A DNA stretch of 64,000 nucleotides. Source: Candidatus Saccharicenans subterraneus (lineage in GTDB: Bacteria > Acidobacteriota > Aminicenantia > Aminicenantales > Saccharicenantaceae). This document shows positions 28,568 to 37,428 of this stretch, piece by piece (position 1 is the stretch's first letter; every line of letters starts with the position of its first letter). The notes under the pieces are model-generated. The model did not search any database. It was not told where the DNA came from and saw only the letters and a list, made by a program, of their open reading frames with translations. The translations under genes were made by a program, and so were the position numbers. The stretch is from positions 62,001 through 126,000 of the forward strand of contig QUAH01000008.1 in NCBI GenBank assembly GCA_003426165.1, in the 5' to 3' direction.

Positions 28568-28658
28568 TTTCCCCTCCTGATAAGAATTTATGGCTCAAAT
28601 CCAGTTTTGTCAACCCTATTCTGCCCTGCCAATTTGACAAATCACCATAAAAATAAAA

Positions 28659-28732
28659 CGCGCCCGGGGAGATTCGAACTCCCGACCTCAGGATTCGAAG
28701 TCCTTCGCTCTATCCAGCTGAGCTACGGGCGC
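28659..28732 (-). tRNA. tRNA-Arg (anticodon TCG)
   Basis: The minus-strand acceptor GCGCCCG (from 28732) pairs with CGGGCGC (ending 28660), discriminator G at 28659. The D-arm is GCTC/GAGC, the anticodon loop CTTCGAA (anticodon on 28696-28698), and the T-loop TTCGAAT. CCA is not encoded. Confidence 0.96.
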
Positions 28733-28740
28733 TCCGGGTT

Positions 28741-28769
28741 ATATTAGCCCAGGACTGCGGGCACTTCAA
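28741..28769 (-). promoter_or_regulatory. sigma-70 promoter for tRNA-Arg
   Basis: On the minus strand TTGAAG (28769-28764), a 17-base spacer and TAATAT (28746-28741) precede the tRNA by 8 bases, the expected distance to the transcription start. Confidence 0.6.
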
Positions 28770-29023
28770 GGAAGTCACCCTGATCATAAAACCTTTTTAC
28801 CTTGTCCGGGCTTTATAGAAAATCCCCATAGACTTTTTTTCGCTTGGCCAGGGAGCTGATCCACAATAAATTCCCCATAAAATAAGGGCGGGCAAACTAG
28901 GCCCCTTTAGAAATCCCTTAAACCAATTCAAAAAATTGGATTTAAATTCAATAGCCTGAACAAAGACTAGATGATTGGAAATCTATATCATTTATTTTCT
29001 TTTACTTAAAAGCTAATTATGTC

Positions 29024-29039
29024 TGGCATAAAACTTGCT
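29024..29039 (+). promoter_or_regulatory. candidate sigma-54 promoter
   Basis: TGGCATAAAACTTGCT: the -24 GG (29025-29026) and -12 GC (29037-29038) have the required 10-base separation, and it matches TGGCAC-N5-TTGCW at all but one fixed position. The predicted start near 29050 gives a leader of about 115 bases. Whether this genome has rpoN is not visible here. Confidence 0.55.
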
Positions 29040-29079
29040 TCGCGTCAGAAAAAAGGAAGGAAAGTTTTTAGTTTTTAAG

Positions 29080-29091
29080 AAGGAGGTGATC
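29080..29091 (+). promoter_or_regulatory. extended perfect Shine-Dalgarno away from a start codon
   Basis: AAGGAGGTGATC is a 12-base exact complement of the bacterial 16S rRNA 3' tail. The receptor starts 76 bases downstream and has its own AAGGAGGG. The only near start is a GTG at 29087 inside the motif, opening a 9-codon frame to the TAA at 29114; no ordinary leader peptide fits the spacing. Confidence 0.5.
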
Positions 29092-29167
29092 ATCAAAAGA
29101 GAAGCAGGGCTTTAAGAATTTATGGGGCATTGGAAAAGGTTAAGACTTTTGTGGAAAGGAGGGATAT

Positions 29168-32149
29168 GTGAAAAGAATTGCCTTATCAGTCCTGTTATTT
29201 ATGCTTCTCGCCTTCCCTGCCGTGGCCCAGATTACCCAGACGGGAACCCTGAACGGCACCGTCTACGATCAGGATAAGCAACCACTGCCAGGAGTCAGCG
29301 TTTCCATCAAGTCGCCGGCCCTGATTTCACCCACACTGGAAGCCGTGACCAATGAGCGAGGCCACTGGCGGTTCCCGGCCCTTCCCCCGGGGGATTACAC
29401 AGTGACTTTCAAGCTGCAGGGGTTCCGGACCCTGATCAGGGAAGGCATAAAGGTCAACGTCGGTGTTACCACCACCCTGGACGTAACCCTGGAACAGTCG
29501 GCCATAGAAGAGAGCATCACCGTTACCGGCGTTTCTCCCACGGTTGACATCCAGCGGACTTCGATGACGGCCAGCATCACCCGGGACGTCATCCAAAGCC
29601 TGCCGGCTGCCAGGAACCTGGGGGCGTTCTTCAACATGGCTCCGGGTGTCACCTCGACCACGGTTCACGGCAGCTCTGAAAGAGACAACACATATAACAT
29701 CGACGGTGTCAACGTCACCGACCCGGTGACCGGAACCCAGGCCGGCCAGTTCGGCATGGATGTTATGGAAGAGCTGTCGGTGCAGACCGGTGGCCTGCCG
29801 GCCGAGTACGGCAGCGTCCGCGGCGGCGTGGTCAACGTGGTCACCAGGTCGGGCGGAAACCGGTTCAGTGGCGGGATCAGCTTCTTTTACAGAAACAAGG
29901 ACATGCAGAGCACCAACACCAAGGGGACCATATTTGAGGGCCAGACCGGAGGTTTCGACTACGACTACGAACCATCGGCCAACCTCGGCGGGCCGATCAT
30001 CAAGGACCGCATCTGGTTCTTCACCACTTTCGCCCTGCAGAAAACCCAGGAATTCTCGCTGGGTTATCCTTACGATCAGCCCAACCAGGTTCCCCTGGAC
30101 TACAAGCGGCCCATGCCCTTTGTCAAGCTGACCATCCAGGCCACCAAAAAAGACCGGGTGGTGCTGTCTTTCAATTTCTCAGACTATGTCAGAAATCACC
30201 GTGGCGCCTCTTCCTACCAGACGGTGGATACCACCTGGAAGCAGACCACCCCCATCTATACCTATAACTTCCAGTTAACTCACTTCTTCAACCCCAACCT
30301 CTACATGAACCTGAAGGCCGGCTACATGGACTATGCCCTGAACCTGATGGCCAAGAACGACAAGGTCTGGGTCTACGATGCGCGGTATTACTACAACTAC
30401 GCCAGCTACGGCTACGATGATATTTACAGCCGGAACCGCTTCCAGGCTCTGACCGACGCCACCTACTTTCTCGATGATTTTCTGGGCCGCCACGAAATCA
30501 AGGCCGGAGCCGAGTTTGAGTATTCCTGGGATAGCCGATACCGCCGGCACAATCGCGATGCCTGGGGCAATGGACCATTCTTCTACGTTCAGCTGCCATC
30601 GGGTTTAACCCCGGACCAGATTCCCAAGGACCTGGCCTCGCTGATCGACCGGGTTATTGCCGCCGGCATATCCCCCACCGGAACCTATCCTTACATGGTT
30701 CATTACCAGGACTTCACCCGCAAGGACCGGAAAATGGTCATCGGCGGCTTCCTCCAGGACACCTGGTCCCCGTTAAAGAGGTTGACCCTGAACATCGGCT
30801 TTCGTTTTGACCGCCAGGAGGGCATCCTGCCGGTCCAGGGCCAGGAAAGAACCCCGGTGGAATACCCCGCGGGAAGCGGGATCATCTACGACCCCCGGGT
30901 TAATGAACAGCTCAAGCCCCTGGTCTGGAATACCCTGGCCCCGAGGCTCGGCGCTTCCTTCGACCTGACCGGCGATGCCAAGACCGCCCTCAAGGTCAGC
31001 TTCTGCCGCTACTACATCGCCAACATCATGCAGTGGTTCGTCACGGTCAACCCCAACAGTTTCATCTCCTGGAGAACCCACTATATCGTCAACGACGGAA
31101 CCGACCCGAATTACCCGATAGACCCCAACGACCCGCTGACCAGGCTGCGGCCCAACCCCAACCGGTTAATGTATAATTTCAGCGCCACCGCCTCGGCCAC
31201 CATGGACCCCAACCTGAAGTCCCCCTACCTGGACGAGTTCATAATCGGCATCGAAAGGGAAATCCTGGCCGATACCCGTTTCGGTGTAAGATACATCCAC
31301 AAGTGGGACCGCAACCTGATCGAAGACGTGGACCTCAACCGCCTGAACCTCAACTTCTATAAGGCCCTGTATTCAGTAAAGGGTCACGACGCCATTTTTG
31401 ACCCCAGCTGCTGGTACATCTATGCCCCGGTCACGGCCACCGACCCCTGGAACAACCAGACCGTAACCTTCTGGAGAAGGACAGACCCCGGAATGACCAC
31501 GCCCACCAAGACCTTTGTTACCAACCCGCCCGGGGCCAAGAGAGATTACGACGGTGTCGAAGTCACCCTGAACAAGAGGTTCTCCCATCGCTGGTCGGCC
31601 ATGGCCTCCTACGTGTGGCAGAAATCACGCGGCCTGATCGGGACCGACTTCGATGACAGCTGGTCCGGACAGTCCTACTTCAACGACCCCAACGTCCACG
31701 TTTATGCCATGGGCAACTTCGGCTACGAACGGCGCAACCAGTTCAAGGTCCAGGCCATGTGGCAGGGTCCCTGGGGCATCATGATCAGCGGTTACTACCG
31801 GCTGCTGGACGGCCAGCGCTGGACCAGAAGGGTCAGGAGTTCTGACCTTGGTGTGACGTTACCGCAGGGTACAGTCACCATCAACGCCGAACCCCGCGGC
31901 TCCAGGAGCCTGCCGCCTCTGACCATCCTGGACCTCAGGGTCGAGAAGAACTTCAGGCTGCCGGGCCGGTTCGGGCAGTTCGGCGTTTTCTGCGACATCT
32001 TCAACGTGACCAACGTGGCCATTCCCACTGGAGTCCATTCCATTTCCAGCAGCACCACGACCGTTTCCGGTAAGCGCGTTTCTTTCGGAGAGCTGACCAG
32101 CCTGACCGATCCCAGAGTTTTTAGACTGGGCGCCAGGTACTCCTTCTGA
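29168..32149 (+). CDS. TonB-dependent receptor with N-terminal carboxypeptidase regulatory-like domain (Oar/SusC-like)
   Basis: 993 residues. GTG start, fixed by AAGGAGGG four bases upstream and an in-frame TAA at 29141. Signal peptide of about 20 residues ending VAQ. Residues about 27-105 form a carboxypeptidase D regulatory-like beta-sandwich (GTVYDQDKQPLPGVSVSI). The plug domain has TYNIDGVNVTDPVTG and YGSVRGGVVNVVTRSGGN (about residues 175-235). The rest is a 22-stranded barrel with aromatic-rich strands, ending GARYSF. Such receptors import glycans, peptides or siderophores using TonB energy. It is a monocistronic unit with its own terminator and a candidate sigma-54 promoter. No SusD-like partner is next to it. 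A TonB-domain protein is encoded 2.4 kb downstream. Confidence 0.93.
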   Translation: MKRIALSVLLFMLLAFPAVAQITQTGTLNGTVYDQDKQPLPGVSVSIKSPALISPTLEAVTNERGHWRFPALPPGDYTVTFKLQGFRTLIREGIKVNVGVTTTLDVTLEQSAIEESITVTGVSPTVDIQRTSMTASITRDVIQSLPAARNLGAFFNMAPGVTSTTVHGSSERDNTYNIDGVNVTDPVTGTQAGQFGMDVMEELSVQTGGLPAEYGSVRGGVVNVVTRSGGNRFSGGISFFYRNKDMQSTNTKGTIFEGQTGGFDYDYEPSANLGGPIIKDRIWFFTTFALQKTQEFSLGYPYDQPNQVPLDYKRPMPFVKLTIQATKKDRVVLSFNFSDYVRNHRGASSYQTVDTTWKQTTPIYTYNFQLTHFFNPNLYMNLKAGYMDYALNLMAKNDKVWVYDARYYYNYASYGYDDIYSRNRFQALTDATYFLDDFLGRHEIKAGAEFEYSWDSRYRRHNRDAWGNGPFFYVQLPSGLTPDQIPKDLASLIDRVIAAGISPTGTYPYMVHYQDFTRKDRKMVIGGFLQDTWSPLKRLTLNIGFRFDRQEGILPVQGQERTPVEYPAGSGIIYDPRVNEQLKPLVWNTLAPRLGASFDLTGDAKTALKVSFCRYYIANIMQWFVTVNPNSFISWRTHYIVNDGTDPNYPIDPNDPLTRLRPNPNRLMYNFSATASATMDPNLKSPYLDEFIIGIEREILADTRFGVRYIHKWDRNLIEDVDLNRLNLNFYKALYSVKGHDAIFDPSCWYIYAPVTATDPWNNQTVTFWRRTDPGMTTPTKTFVTNPPGAKRDYDGVEVTLNKRFSHRWSAMASYVWQKSRGLIGTDFDDSWSGQSYFNDPNVHVYAMGNFGYERRNQFKVQAMWQGPWGIMISGYYRLLDGQRWTRRVRSSDLGVTLPQGTVTINAEPRGSRSLPPLTILDLRVEKNFRLPGRFGQFGVFCDIFNVTNVAIPTGVHSISSSTTTVSGKRVSFGELTSLTDPRVFRLGARYSF

Positions 32150-32166
32150 TTATTGCAGCAAGACTG

Positions 32167-32198
32167 AGGGGAGGCGGATTTCCGCCTCCCCTTTTTTT
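32167..32198 (+). terminator. rho-independent terminator of the TonB-dependent receptor
   Basis: A perfect 11-bp GC-rich stem, GGGGAGGCGGA (32168-32178) with TCCGCCTCCCC (32181-32191), has a tight loop and is followed by seven T (32192-32198). It lies 18 bases after the stop codon. Confidence 0.95.
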
Positions 32199-32343
32199 AT
32201 TCCCTTTTTAACCCGGAAACAGGCAGATGTTATTTATTGTCGCTAATTTTTTTGAAGACAAGTTCAGTCCTCTTCTTTCTTGATAATCGGTTCTTTATTC
32301 TTTTATTTTCCAACCATAAAGTGTAAAATTCCTGCTAAAGGAT

Positions 32344-34101
32344 ATGGTCGAAAAAAAAGATACTGTCCCCCTATCTTTCTGGGAAATCCAGAAAAAACAG
32401 CAGCGGGCTTCTCTCTTTTTGTTCCTGATGCTCTTTGTTTTTTATTTCCTGACCATAGGCCTGGTTTCCGCGGCCATCCTGATGACAGCCGGCGCCTTTC
32501 TGGCCTCCTTCACCTTTTTTGCCAGCTCTTTCTTCTATAAATACACGGCCATTGTCTTCGGGATAGCCCTGGTCCTGACTATCATCAATTTCATCCAGGC
32601 CAGGAAAAGCGGGGTCAGCTACATACTTAAAAACCTCAGGGCCTGTTCCCCGGACCCGGAAGATCGCTATCACCTTAGTTTTCTCAACATCCTGGAAGAG
32701 ATGAAAATATCTTCCGGGCTTCTCGGGCTGCGTGGCTACATCATACCCACGGTGAACCTCAACTCCCTATCGCTCATCGGCCAGGATGGCCTTCCGGCCA
32801 TCGTGGTCACCGAAGGTCTTCTGGCCGAGGCCAGCCGAGACGAACTCCAGGCCGTGGTGGCCCATGAAACGGCTCACATCCTCAAGGGTGACACCTTTTT
32901 CCTGACCCTGTCCTGTTCCATAGTTGCCTTTTACCAGCAGCTCATAGACTCCCTGGATGAGGAGAGGGATTTAAGCCAGTCCGACCTGAAACATCCCCGT
33001 AGAGGTAGGGGGTCGGCCCAGCCGCTGATTTACCTGGCCAGCTTTTTCTCCTACCTGCTGCTCAATTTCTTCGTGGCCCTGATCAGCCAGAAAAGAGAAA
33101 TTCTGGCCGACGCCACCGCCGTGGAGCTAAGCCGGGACCCGATGGCCCTGGCCCGGGTCATCTACAAAGCCCATGTGGCCAATTCTTTTCTCGGTGACAG
33201 CAGTCTTTTCACCCCGCTCTTTCTGGTCCCGCCCGACTCCCGGGACATCCAGGAAACGCCCCGGGATAAACTGTTCAATACCCATCCCCCGGTCATGCTC
33301 CGGCTCAAGACCCTGGCTGACATGGCTCATAAGAATGTAAAGGAAGTTATGGAAGAAGTCAGGGCCCAGGAAGAACAGCGAGAGAAATCGCGCCTTCTTT
33401 ACAGCTCGCTCGAAGACAGCAGTCCTGACTACCAGGAAAAGCTGCGGGAGTTGCAGCTTCGGGCCAGAGAGGATCTGGAAAAGAACAGCATCTGGCTGGC
33501 CAGGAATGCCCGAGGTCAATGGGACGGTCCCCTGGCCCTGGGCTCGCTGGTTACGCTTCCCTACTTCACGCCCGCTACCAGAATTAAGAACATCAAGGAA
33601 AACCTGGAGGGGCCGGCCCGGAATTTTCCCCAGGTTCGCTTCGCCCTGTACCGGCAGCTCAAAAAACAGCCCCTGGACCCGGCCACGCAAAATAAATGCC
33701 CGACCTGCCGGACGGAACTGACCGAAGCTTTTTATGAAGGGGTCAGGATCAAGAAATGCCAGGCCTGCCAGGGTAAACTGGTGGCCATGGCTGACCTGGA
33801 AAAAATCTTTGCCCGGAGAGAGCTGGCCTTCCCCGACTGGCTGAAGCAAAAAGCCCTGGCCTACCGGGAAGCACTGCTAAATCCCGACCTAAAGCCGCCG
33901 GTCCTCAAAGAAAAGCCCCCGGCCATCTGCCCCGAATGCGGCCTGCAGTTTACCCTGAGGCCCTTCAGTTACCACTACCTGATGCCGGTTTACAAGTGCT
34001 ATCCCTGCCAGCGGATCTGGTTCGAGGACCAGGAACTTGAGATCCTGCAAATCCTGGTAGAAAACCGGTCTCGAAACCACTCGCCGGCCAGTCGGACCTG
34101 A
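32344..34101 (+). CDS. membrane M48 family metalloprotease with C-terminal zinc ribbons
   Basis: 585 residues. Two N-terminal membrane segments (about residues 25-45 and 53-75), then an HtpX-like protease domain: VVAHETAHILKGDT (about residues 172-185, HExxH zinc site) and REILADATAVELSRDP (third ligand Glu). A further membrane pair (ASFFSYLLLNFFVALI) lies between. The last 160 residues hold two zinc ribbons: CPTCRTELTEAF ... CQACQGK (zf-TFIIB type) and CPECGLQFTLRPF ... CYPCQRIW. HtpX proteins degrade misfolded membrane proteins under stress; the ribbon tail is an unusual addition. No strong ribosome-binding site is visible (AAAGGA just before the ATG). Confidence 0.88.
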   Translation: MVEKKDTVPLSFWEIQKKQQRASLFLFLMLFVFYFLTIGLVSAAILMTAGAFLASFTFFASSFFYKYTAIVFGIALVLTIINFIQARKSGVSYILKNLRACSPDPEDRYHLSFLNILEEMKISSGLLGLRGYIIPTVNLNSLSLIGQDGLPAIVVTEGLLAEASRDELQAVVAHETAHILKGDTFFLTLSCSIVAFYQQLIDSLDEERDLSQSDLKHPRRGRGSAQPLIYLASFFSYLLLNFFVALISQKREILADATAVELSRDPMALARVIYKAHVANSFLGDSSLFTPLFLVPPDSRDIQETPRDKLFNTHPPVMLRLKTLADMAHKNVKEVMEEVRAQEEQREKSRLLYSSLEDSSPDYQEKLRELQLRAREDLEKNSIWLARNARGQWDGPLALGSLVTLPYFTPATRIKNIKENLEGPARNFPQVRFALYRQLKKQPLDPATQNKCPTCRTELTEAFYEGVRIKKCQACQGKLVAMADLEKIFARRELAFPDWLKQKALAYREALLNPDLKPPVLKEKPPAICPECGLQFTLRPFSYHYLMPVYKCYPCQRIWFEDQELEILQILVENRSRNHSPASRT

Positions 34102-34523
34102 AAATCAGGGAGACAGAGCCAAAAATAAAATAGATCCGGAAAGGAACCGGGGGTGATTCCTGATGGCCTCCGGCCGGAGTCTTTTCTTACGATTTTTCTG
34201 ATCAGCATTACTGGTTCTTGAGCGCCGGGCCACTTTATTACCCTGGATCCGGTTTCTGGCAGACCTGCCGCTCCGAATTTCTTTTCAGGATAACAGGGTA
34301 AAAGGGCCTGACCCGCGGGAGTTAGAAATCGGGTGAAAAACAGCTTCCTGAGGCTGAATTCGGTCTCATCCCGGGCGTCGAAAAATATGACTATCAGGTA
34401 AGGGGAAATTTCATCCAGATTTTCACCCCTAAGGGTGATTGAAGAGGATTTCCCTTCGTGAGATAGATAGGGTGCGTTGGCCATAACCCCGGGTTGGGTT
34501 AAATTTATGAAAAGGGTAAAAAA
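34102..34523. other. 422-base intergenic region
   Basis: No convincing gene lies here. CTCCGGCCGGAG near 34169 is a perfect 12-base palindrome followed by TCTTTTC and may help end the M48 transcript. A minus-strand open frame overlaps the M48 end but shows no recognisable domain or start site. Confidence 0.5.
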
Positions 34524-36365
34524 ATGGCTAAGAAAAAACTTTTGCTGATCGATTTTGACCAGGAATTCCTTAAATTTTTAGCCGGGGCCCTGTCTGATGA
34601 GGGCTTCGAGATTGTGACGGCAACCGATGGCCTGGCCGGATTTGAAAGATTTTCCGAGGCCCATCCCGACCTGGTCATCATGGAAGCCATGCTTCCCAAA
34701 TTCCATGGCTTTGAACTATGTTCCCGCATCACTTCCCACCCGACCAAGAAAGCTCCGGTCATAATCGTCACCGGGATATACAAAGATTCGGTGTACAAGA
34801 CCGAAGCCCTGAGAAGCCTGGGCGCTTCGGCCTTTTTCGAAAAACCTCTTAACCTGGAAGAACTGCTCAACAAGATATATGAACTGGTAGGCCGGCCGGA
34901 GCCGAAGAAGGCTCCCGTCCCGCCCAGGCCCGCCGACAAGGAGCTGGACCAGCTATTGAAAGAAGCGCTGTCCATGGACATGGAAGAAAAGAAGCCGGAG
35001 CAGAAAGTCAGGCCGGTGGAAAAGCCCGGGCCGGTTGAAAAGCCTGCACCCAGGCCGGCCCCGACCAGAGAACCGTCCCTGACCAAGGATGACGAAGTCG
35101 ACTTAATCCTCAAATCAAAGCTAAAAGACCTGATGATAGAAAACTCCAAGCCGGAACCTCAACCTGCACCCAGGCCGACAACCAAGCCTGAAAAAGAAAA
35201 ACCTGCAGCCAGACCGGTTGAACCGAAGAAAACGGCTGCGCCGACTCCTGATAGCCTGCTGGATGAACTTATAAAAAAACCTGCGGCTGCCCCCGCCGCC
35301 CCCAGGCCGGCCAAAGTTGAACCGACCCCGGTCGAAAGCAAGCCTCAGCCTGCCCCCAGACCCAGACCTGAAACCAAACCGGAACCTGTAAGAGAACCCA
35401 GGAAAGAAACCCGTCAGGTTCCGACTACCCCGCCGGCTGAAAGCAAGTCAAGAACTTCAGCTCCATCAGCTCCGGTGGTCACGCCTTTCAAGGGCTTCAT
35501 TGAAGAAGAAAAAGAAGACAAGAAGGAAAAGTCCCGAAGCGGAGCCGGAAGATACATTGGCCTGGCCGCAGCCATCCTGGCCGTAGCCGGCGCCGTGGCC
35601 TTCTTAACTCTAAAGAAAAAGGAGGCCCCGGCTTTCAGCGGACAGACCAGCAACCAGGCAGCCGCTCTCCAGACCGGCAGCACCGGGCCCGTCAGCAGCC
35701 AGCCTTCGGAAACAGAGATACAGCAAGAAATAGAAAAGCAGATGGAAGCCTACCGGGCTCAGAAAACCCAGGGCGAGACCAGGACCCAGAACAGACAGAA
35801 CCAGGGTGGCGGCAGGCAGACCTCAAGAAACGCTGAAGCTGCCCCGGTCGCGCCTTACATCCCGGAGCAAAAGACCAGCCTGGCCACCATGAACAACCCC
35901 CAGCCGGCCGAGCAAGCCAGCACCACAGCACCGGCTCAGGCTGAAACGGCCACCCAGACTGCCGGGACCGAGACAGCCGGTGGAACCGAAGAAAAGGCCG
36001 CCGACCAGAATCAGGCTGTCTCCGAGCCCCAGGTAGTAATTCCTGCCCAGGAGGTCAAGCCCGGCGACCTGGTGCCGCTCAACACGGTTGACGTGGAGCC
36101 AAAGGTGGTGAAGACTGTCGAACCGGTCTACCCCGAAGCCGACCGCAGGATGGGCATCAAAGGCCAGATTCTGCTCAACGTCCTGATCTCAGAAAACGGA
36201 GATGTCCTTGATGCGGCTGTTATCAGAGGCATCAGGGGGTCCGTGGCCCTGGAAAAGGAAGCCATCAACGCTGTCAAAAAATGGAAATTCTTGCCAGCCG
36301 AGAAAAATGGTGTTAAAGTAAAGGTCTGGAAGCCAGTGACTATCGGCTTCGGCCTGAATAAATAA
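34524..36365 (+). CDS. receiver-domain / transmembrane / TonB C-terminal fusion protein
   Basis: 613 residues. Residues 1-125 are a CheY-like receiver: LLLIDFDQE (acidic pocket Asp10 and Asp12), IIVTGIY (Thr83) and FFEKPLN (Lys107) are in place, but the phospho-acceptor is Glu54 in PDLVIMEAMLPKFHG where Asp is expected (codon 34683-34685). Residues about 130-345 are Pro-, Lys- and Ala-rich and disordered. A membrane segment RYIGLAAAILAVAGAVAFLTL lies at about 350-370, followed by a second Gln/Pro/Ala-rich region. The last 85 residues are a TonB_C domain (VVKTVEPVYPEADRRMGIKGQ, then VALEKEAINAVKKWKFLPA). The receiver would be cytoplasmic and the TonB_C domain periplasmic. I infer a TonB that responds to a cytoplasmic signal through a phospho-mimetic receiver; this is not established. 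Confidence 0.85.
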   Translation: MAKKKLLLIDFDQEFLKFLAGALSDEGFEIVTATDGLAGFERFSEAHPDLVIMEAMLPKFHGFELCSRITSHPTKKAPVIIVTGIYKDSVYKTEALRSLGASAFFEKPLNLEELLNKIYELVGRPEPKKAPVPPRPADKELDQLLKEALSMDMEEKKPEQKVRPVEKPGPVEKPAPRPAPTREPSLTKDDEVDLILKSKLKDLMIENSKPEPQPAPRPTTKPEKEKPAARPVEPKKTAAPTPDSLLDELIKKPAAAPAAPRPAKVEPTPVESKPQPAPRPRPETKPEPVREPRKETRQVPTTPPAESKSRTSAPSAPVVTPFKGFIEEEKEDKKEKSRSGAGRYIGLAAAILAVAGAVAFLTLKKKEAPAFSGQTSNQAAALQTGSTGPVSSQPSETEIQQEIEKQMEAYRAQKTQGETRTQNRQNQGGGRQTSRNAEAAPVAPYIPEQKTSLATMNNPQPAEQASTTAPAQAETATQTAGTETAGGTEEKAADQNQAVSEPQVVIPAQEVKPGDLVPLNTVDVEPKVVKTVEPVYPEADRRMGIKGQILLNVLISENGDVLDAAVIRGIRGSVALEKEAINAVKKWKFLPAEKNGVKVKVWKPVTIGFGLNK

Positions 36366-36390
36366 AGAGGGTTAAAAAGGAGTCAAGAAG

Positions 36391-36630
36391 ATGAGCATCT
36401 CCAAGGAACAAGAAGAGCTTTACAAAAAGACTCTGGAGGATGTTCGGGCCCAACTGGCGGCTATCGACGGCGAGGTGGAGAAGGAGCTGCAGAGAGTCAG
36501 ACAGACCCTGGCTCAACTCCAGGAACAGAAAAAGTCCCTGAAGATGGTCTACGAAGGAATCGCCAAGTTGCTGGGGATCGAAAGCGACCTGGAAGAAGAG
36601 TCCGCGGATACCACCATCCCCAAGATGTAA
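36391..36630 (+). CDS. small coiled-coil protein of unknown function
   Basis: 79 residues, not recognised. It starts MSISKEQEELYKK; an AAGGAG eight bases before the ATG is a good ribosome-binding site. Residues about 8-55 form a highly charged heptad-like helix with repeated Leu/Gln/Lys, so it should be a coiled coil. The acidic C-terminus contains LGIESDLEEESADTT. It lies 25 bases after the receiver-TonB gene and is probably in its operon; a structural or adaptor role to that protein is possible. Confidence 0.65.
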   Translation: MSISKEQEELYKKTLEDVRAQLAAIDGEVEKELQRVRQTLAQLQEQKKSLKMVYEGIAKLLGIESDLEEESADTTIPKM

Positions 36631-36798
36631 CAGTCCGGGATCAGATAGCAACCTGGCCAGGGCCTCAACTGACTCGGTAGATAAGGGAACCAAGCAGGAC
36701 GGAAATCAGGGAAAAATCCCGGTTTTCCAATTTTTTCTCTTGAATGGCATCCCGTTTTCAGGTATTTTATTAGCCTATTTCACAGCCCTGGTAACTGG

Positions 36799-37428
36799 AT
36801 GTTTATTCTGATCGGTTTCCTGATAGGTTTCATGGCAGCCGTCCCGGTAGGACCGGTTAATATCTATATCATCTCCCAGACCCTGAAAAGGGACTTCTTT
36901 CACGGAATGATGGCCGGGCTGACCACGGCCCTGCTGGACCTGACCTATTGCCTGGTGGCCCTGGTCGGTTTTTTCCACATCTCCGTCAACATCGCCAACT
37001 ACGGCTACTGGCTCAAGATAGCGGCCGGAGTGGTCCTGTTATTTCTCGGCTTAAAACTTTTCCACGATGCCAGGGTCTTCAAGTTCAGGGTCAGGGAAAA
37101 AGACGCGGTCATAATCAAGAGCCCGAGACCGCTGCTGGGTGTTTTCCTCCTGTATATTTCCAATCCCTCGCTGTATGCCTTCTGGATTGCCGTGGCCGGC
37201 TTCGTCACCGCCCACGGCCTGCTGCGGGAAGGTTTCTGGCCGGCGGTGTTCTTTGCCCTGTCCTGCGGACTGGGAGCCATGGTCTGGTATTTCTTCCTGG
37301 TACGGATTGTTTCCCATTACCAGGCCAAAATCCAGGAAAACACCTTTAAGAAGCTGCTCTGGGTGCTGGGCACCATGCTGGTCTGTTTCTCCCTGTTCAC
37401 CTTTTTCAAGGTTCTGACCGGCAAGTAA
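36799..37428 (+). CDS. LysE/RhtB family amino acid exporter-like protein
   Basis: 209 residues with six membrane segments. The start IGFLIGFMAAVPVGPVNIYII carries the LysE/RhtB motif (PVGPxN), and FHGMMAGLTTALLD is the typical second helix. SRRPLLGV-type loop is KSPRPLLGVFLLYISNPSLYAFWIA. Such proteins export amino acids or related metabolites; the substrate here is unknown. No obvious operon partner; the AddA gene follows after 78 bases. Confidence 0.85.
   Translation: MFILIGFLIGFMAAVPVGPVNIYIISQTLKRDFFHGMMAGLTTALLDLTYCLVALVGFFHISVNIANYGYWLKIAAGVVLLFLGLKLFHDARVFKFRVREKDAVIIKSPRPLLGVFLLYISNPSLYAFWIAVAGFVTAHGLLREGFWPAVFFALSCGLGAMVWYFFLVRIVSHYQAKIQENTFKKLLWVLGTMLVCFSLFTFFKVLTGK

Larger units (their letters stand above)
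28770..29167 (+). other. AT-rich leader region of the TonB-dependent receptor
   Basis: There is no gene. The tract is strongly AT-rich compared with its neighbours. It holds a candidate sigma-54 promoter (29024-29039) and a perfect extended Shine-Dalgarno (29080-29091), both described separately. Confidence 0.6.

Noticed and set aside
33999..34484. Minus-strand 161-codon frame after the M48 gene
   Set aside because: Part of it is antisense to the M48 C-terminus, no domain is recognised, and there is no start signal.
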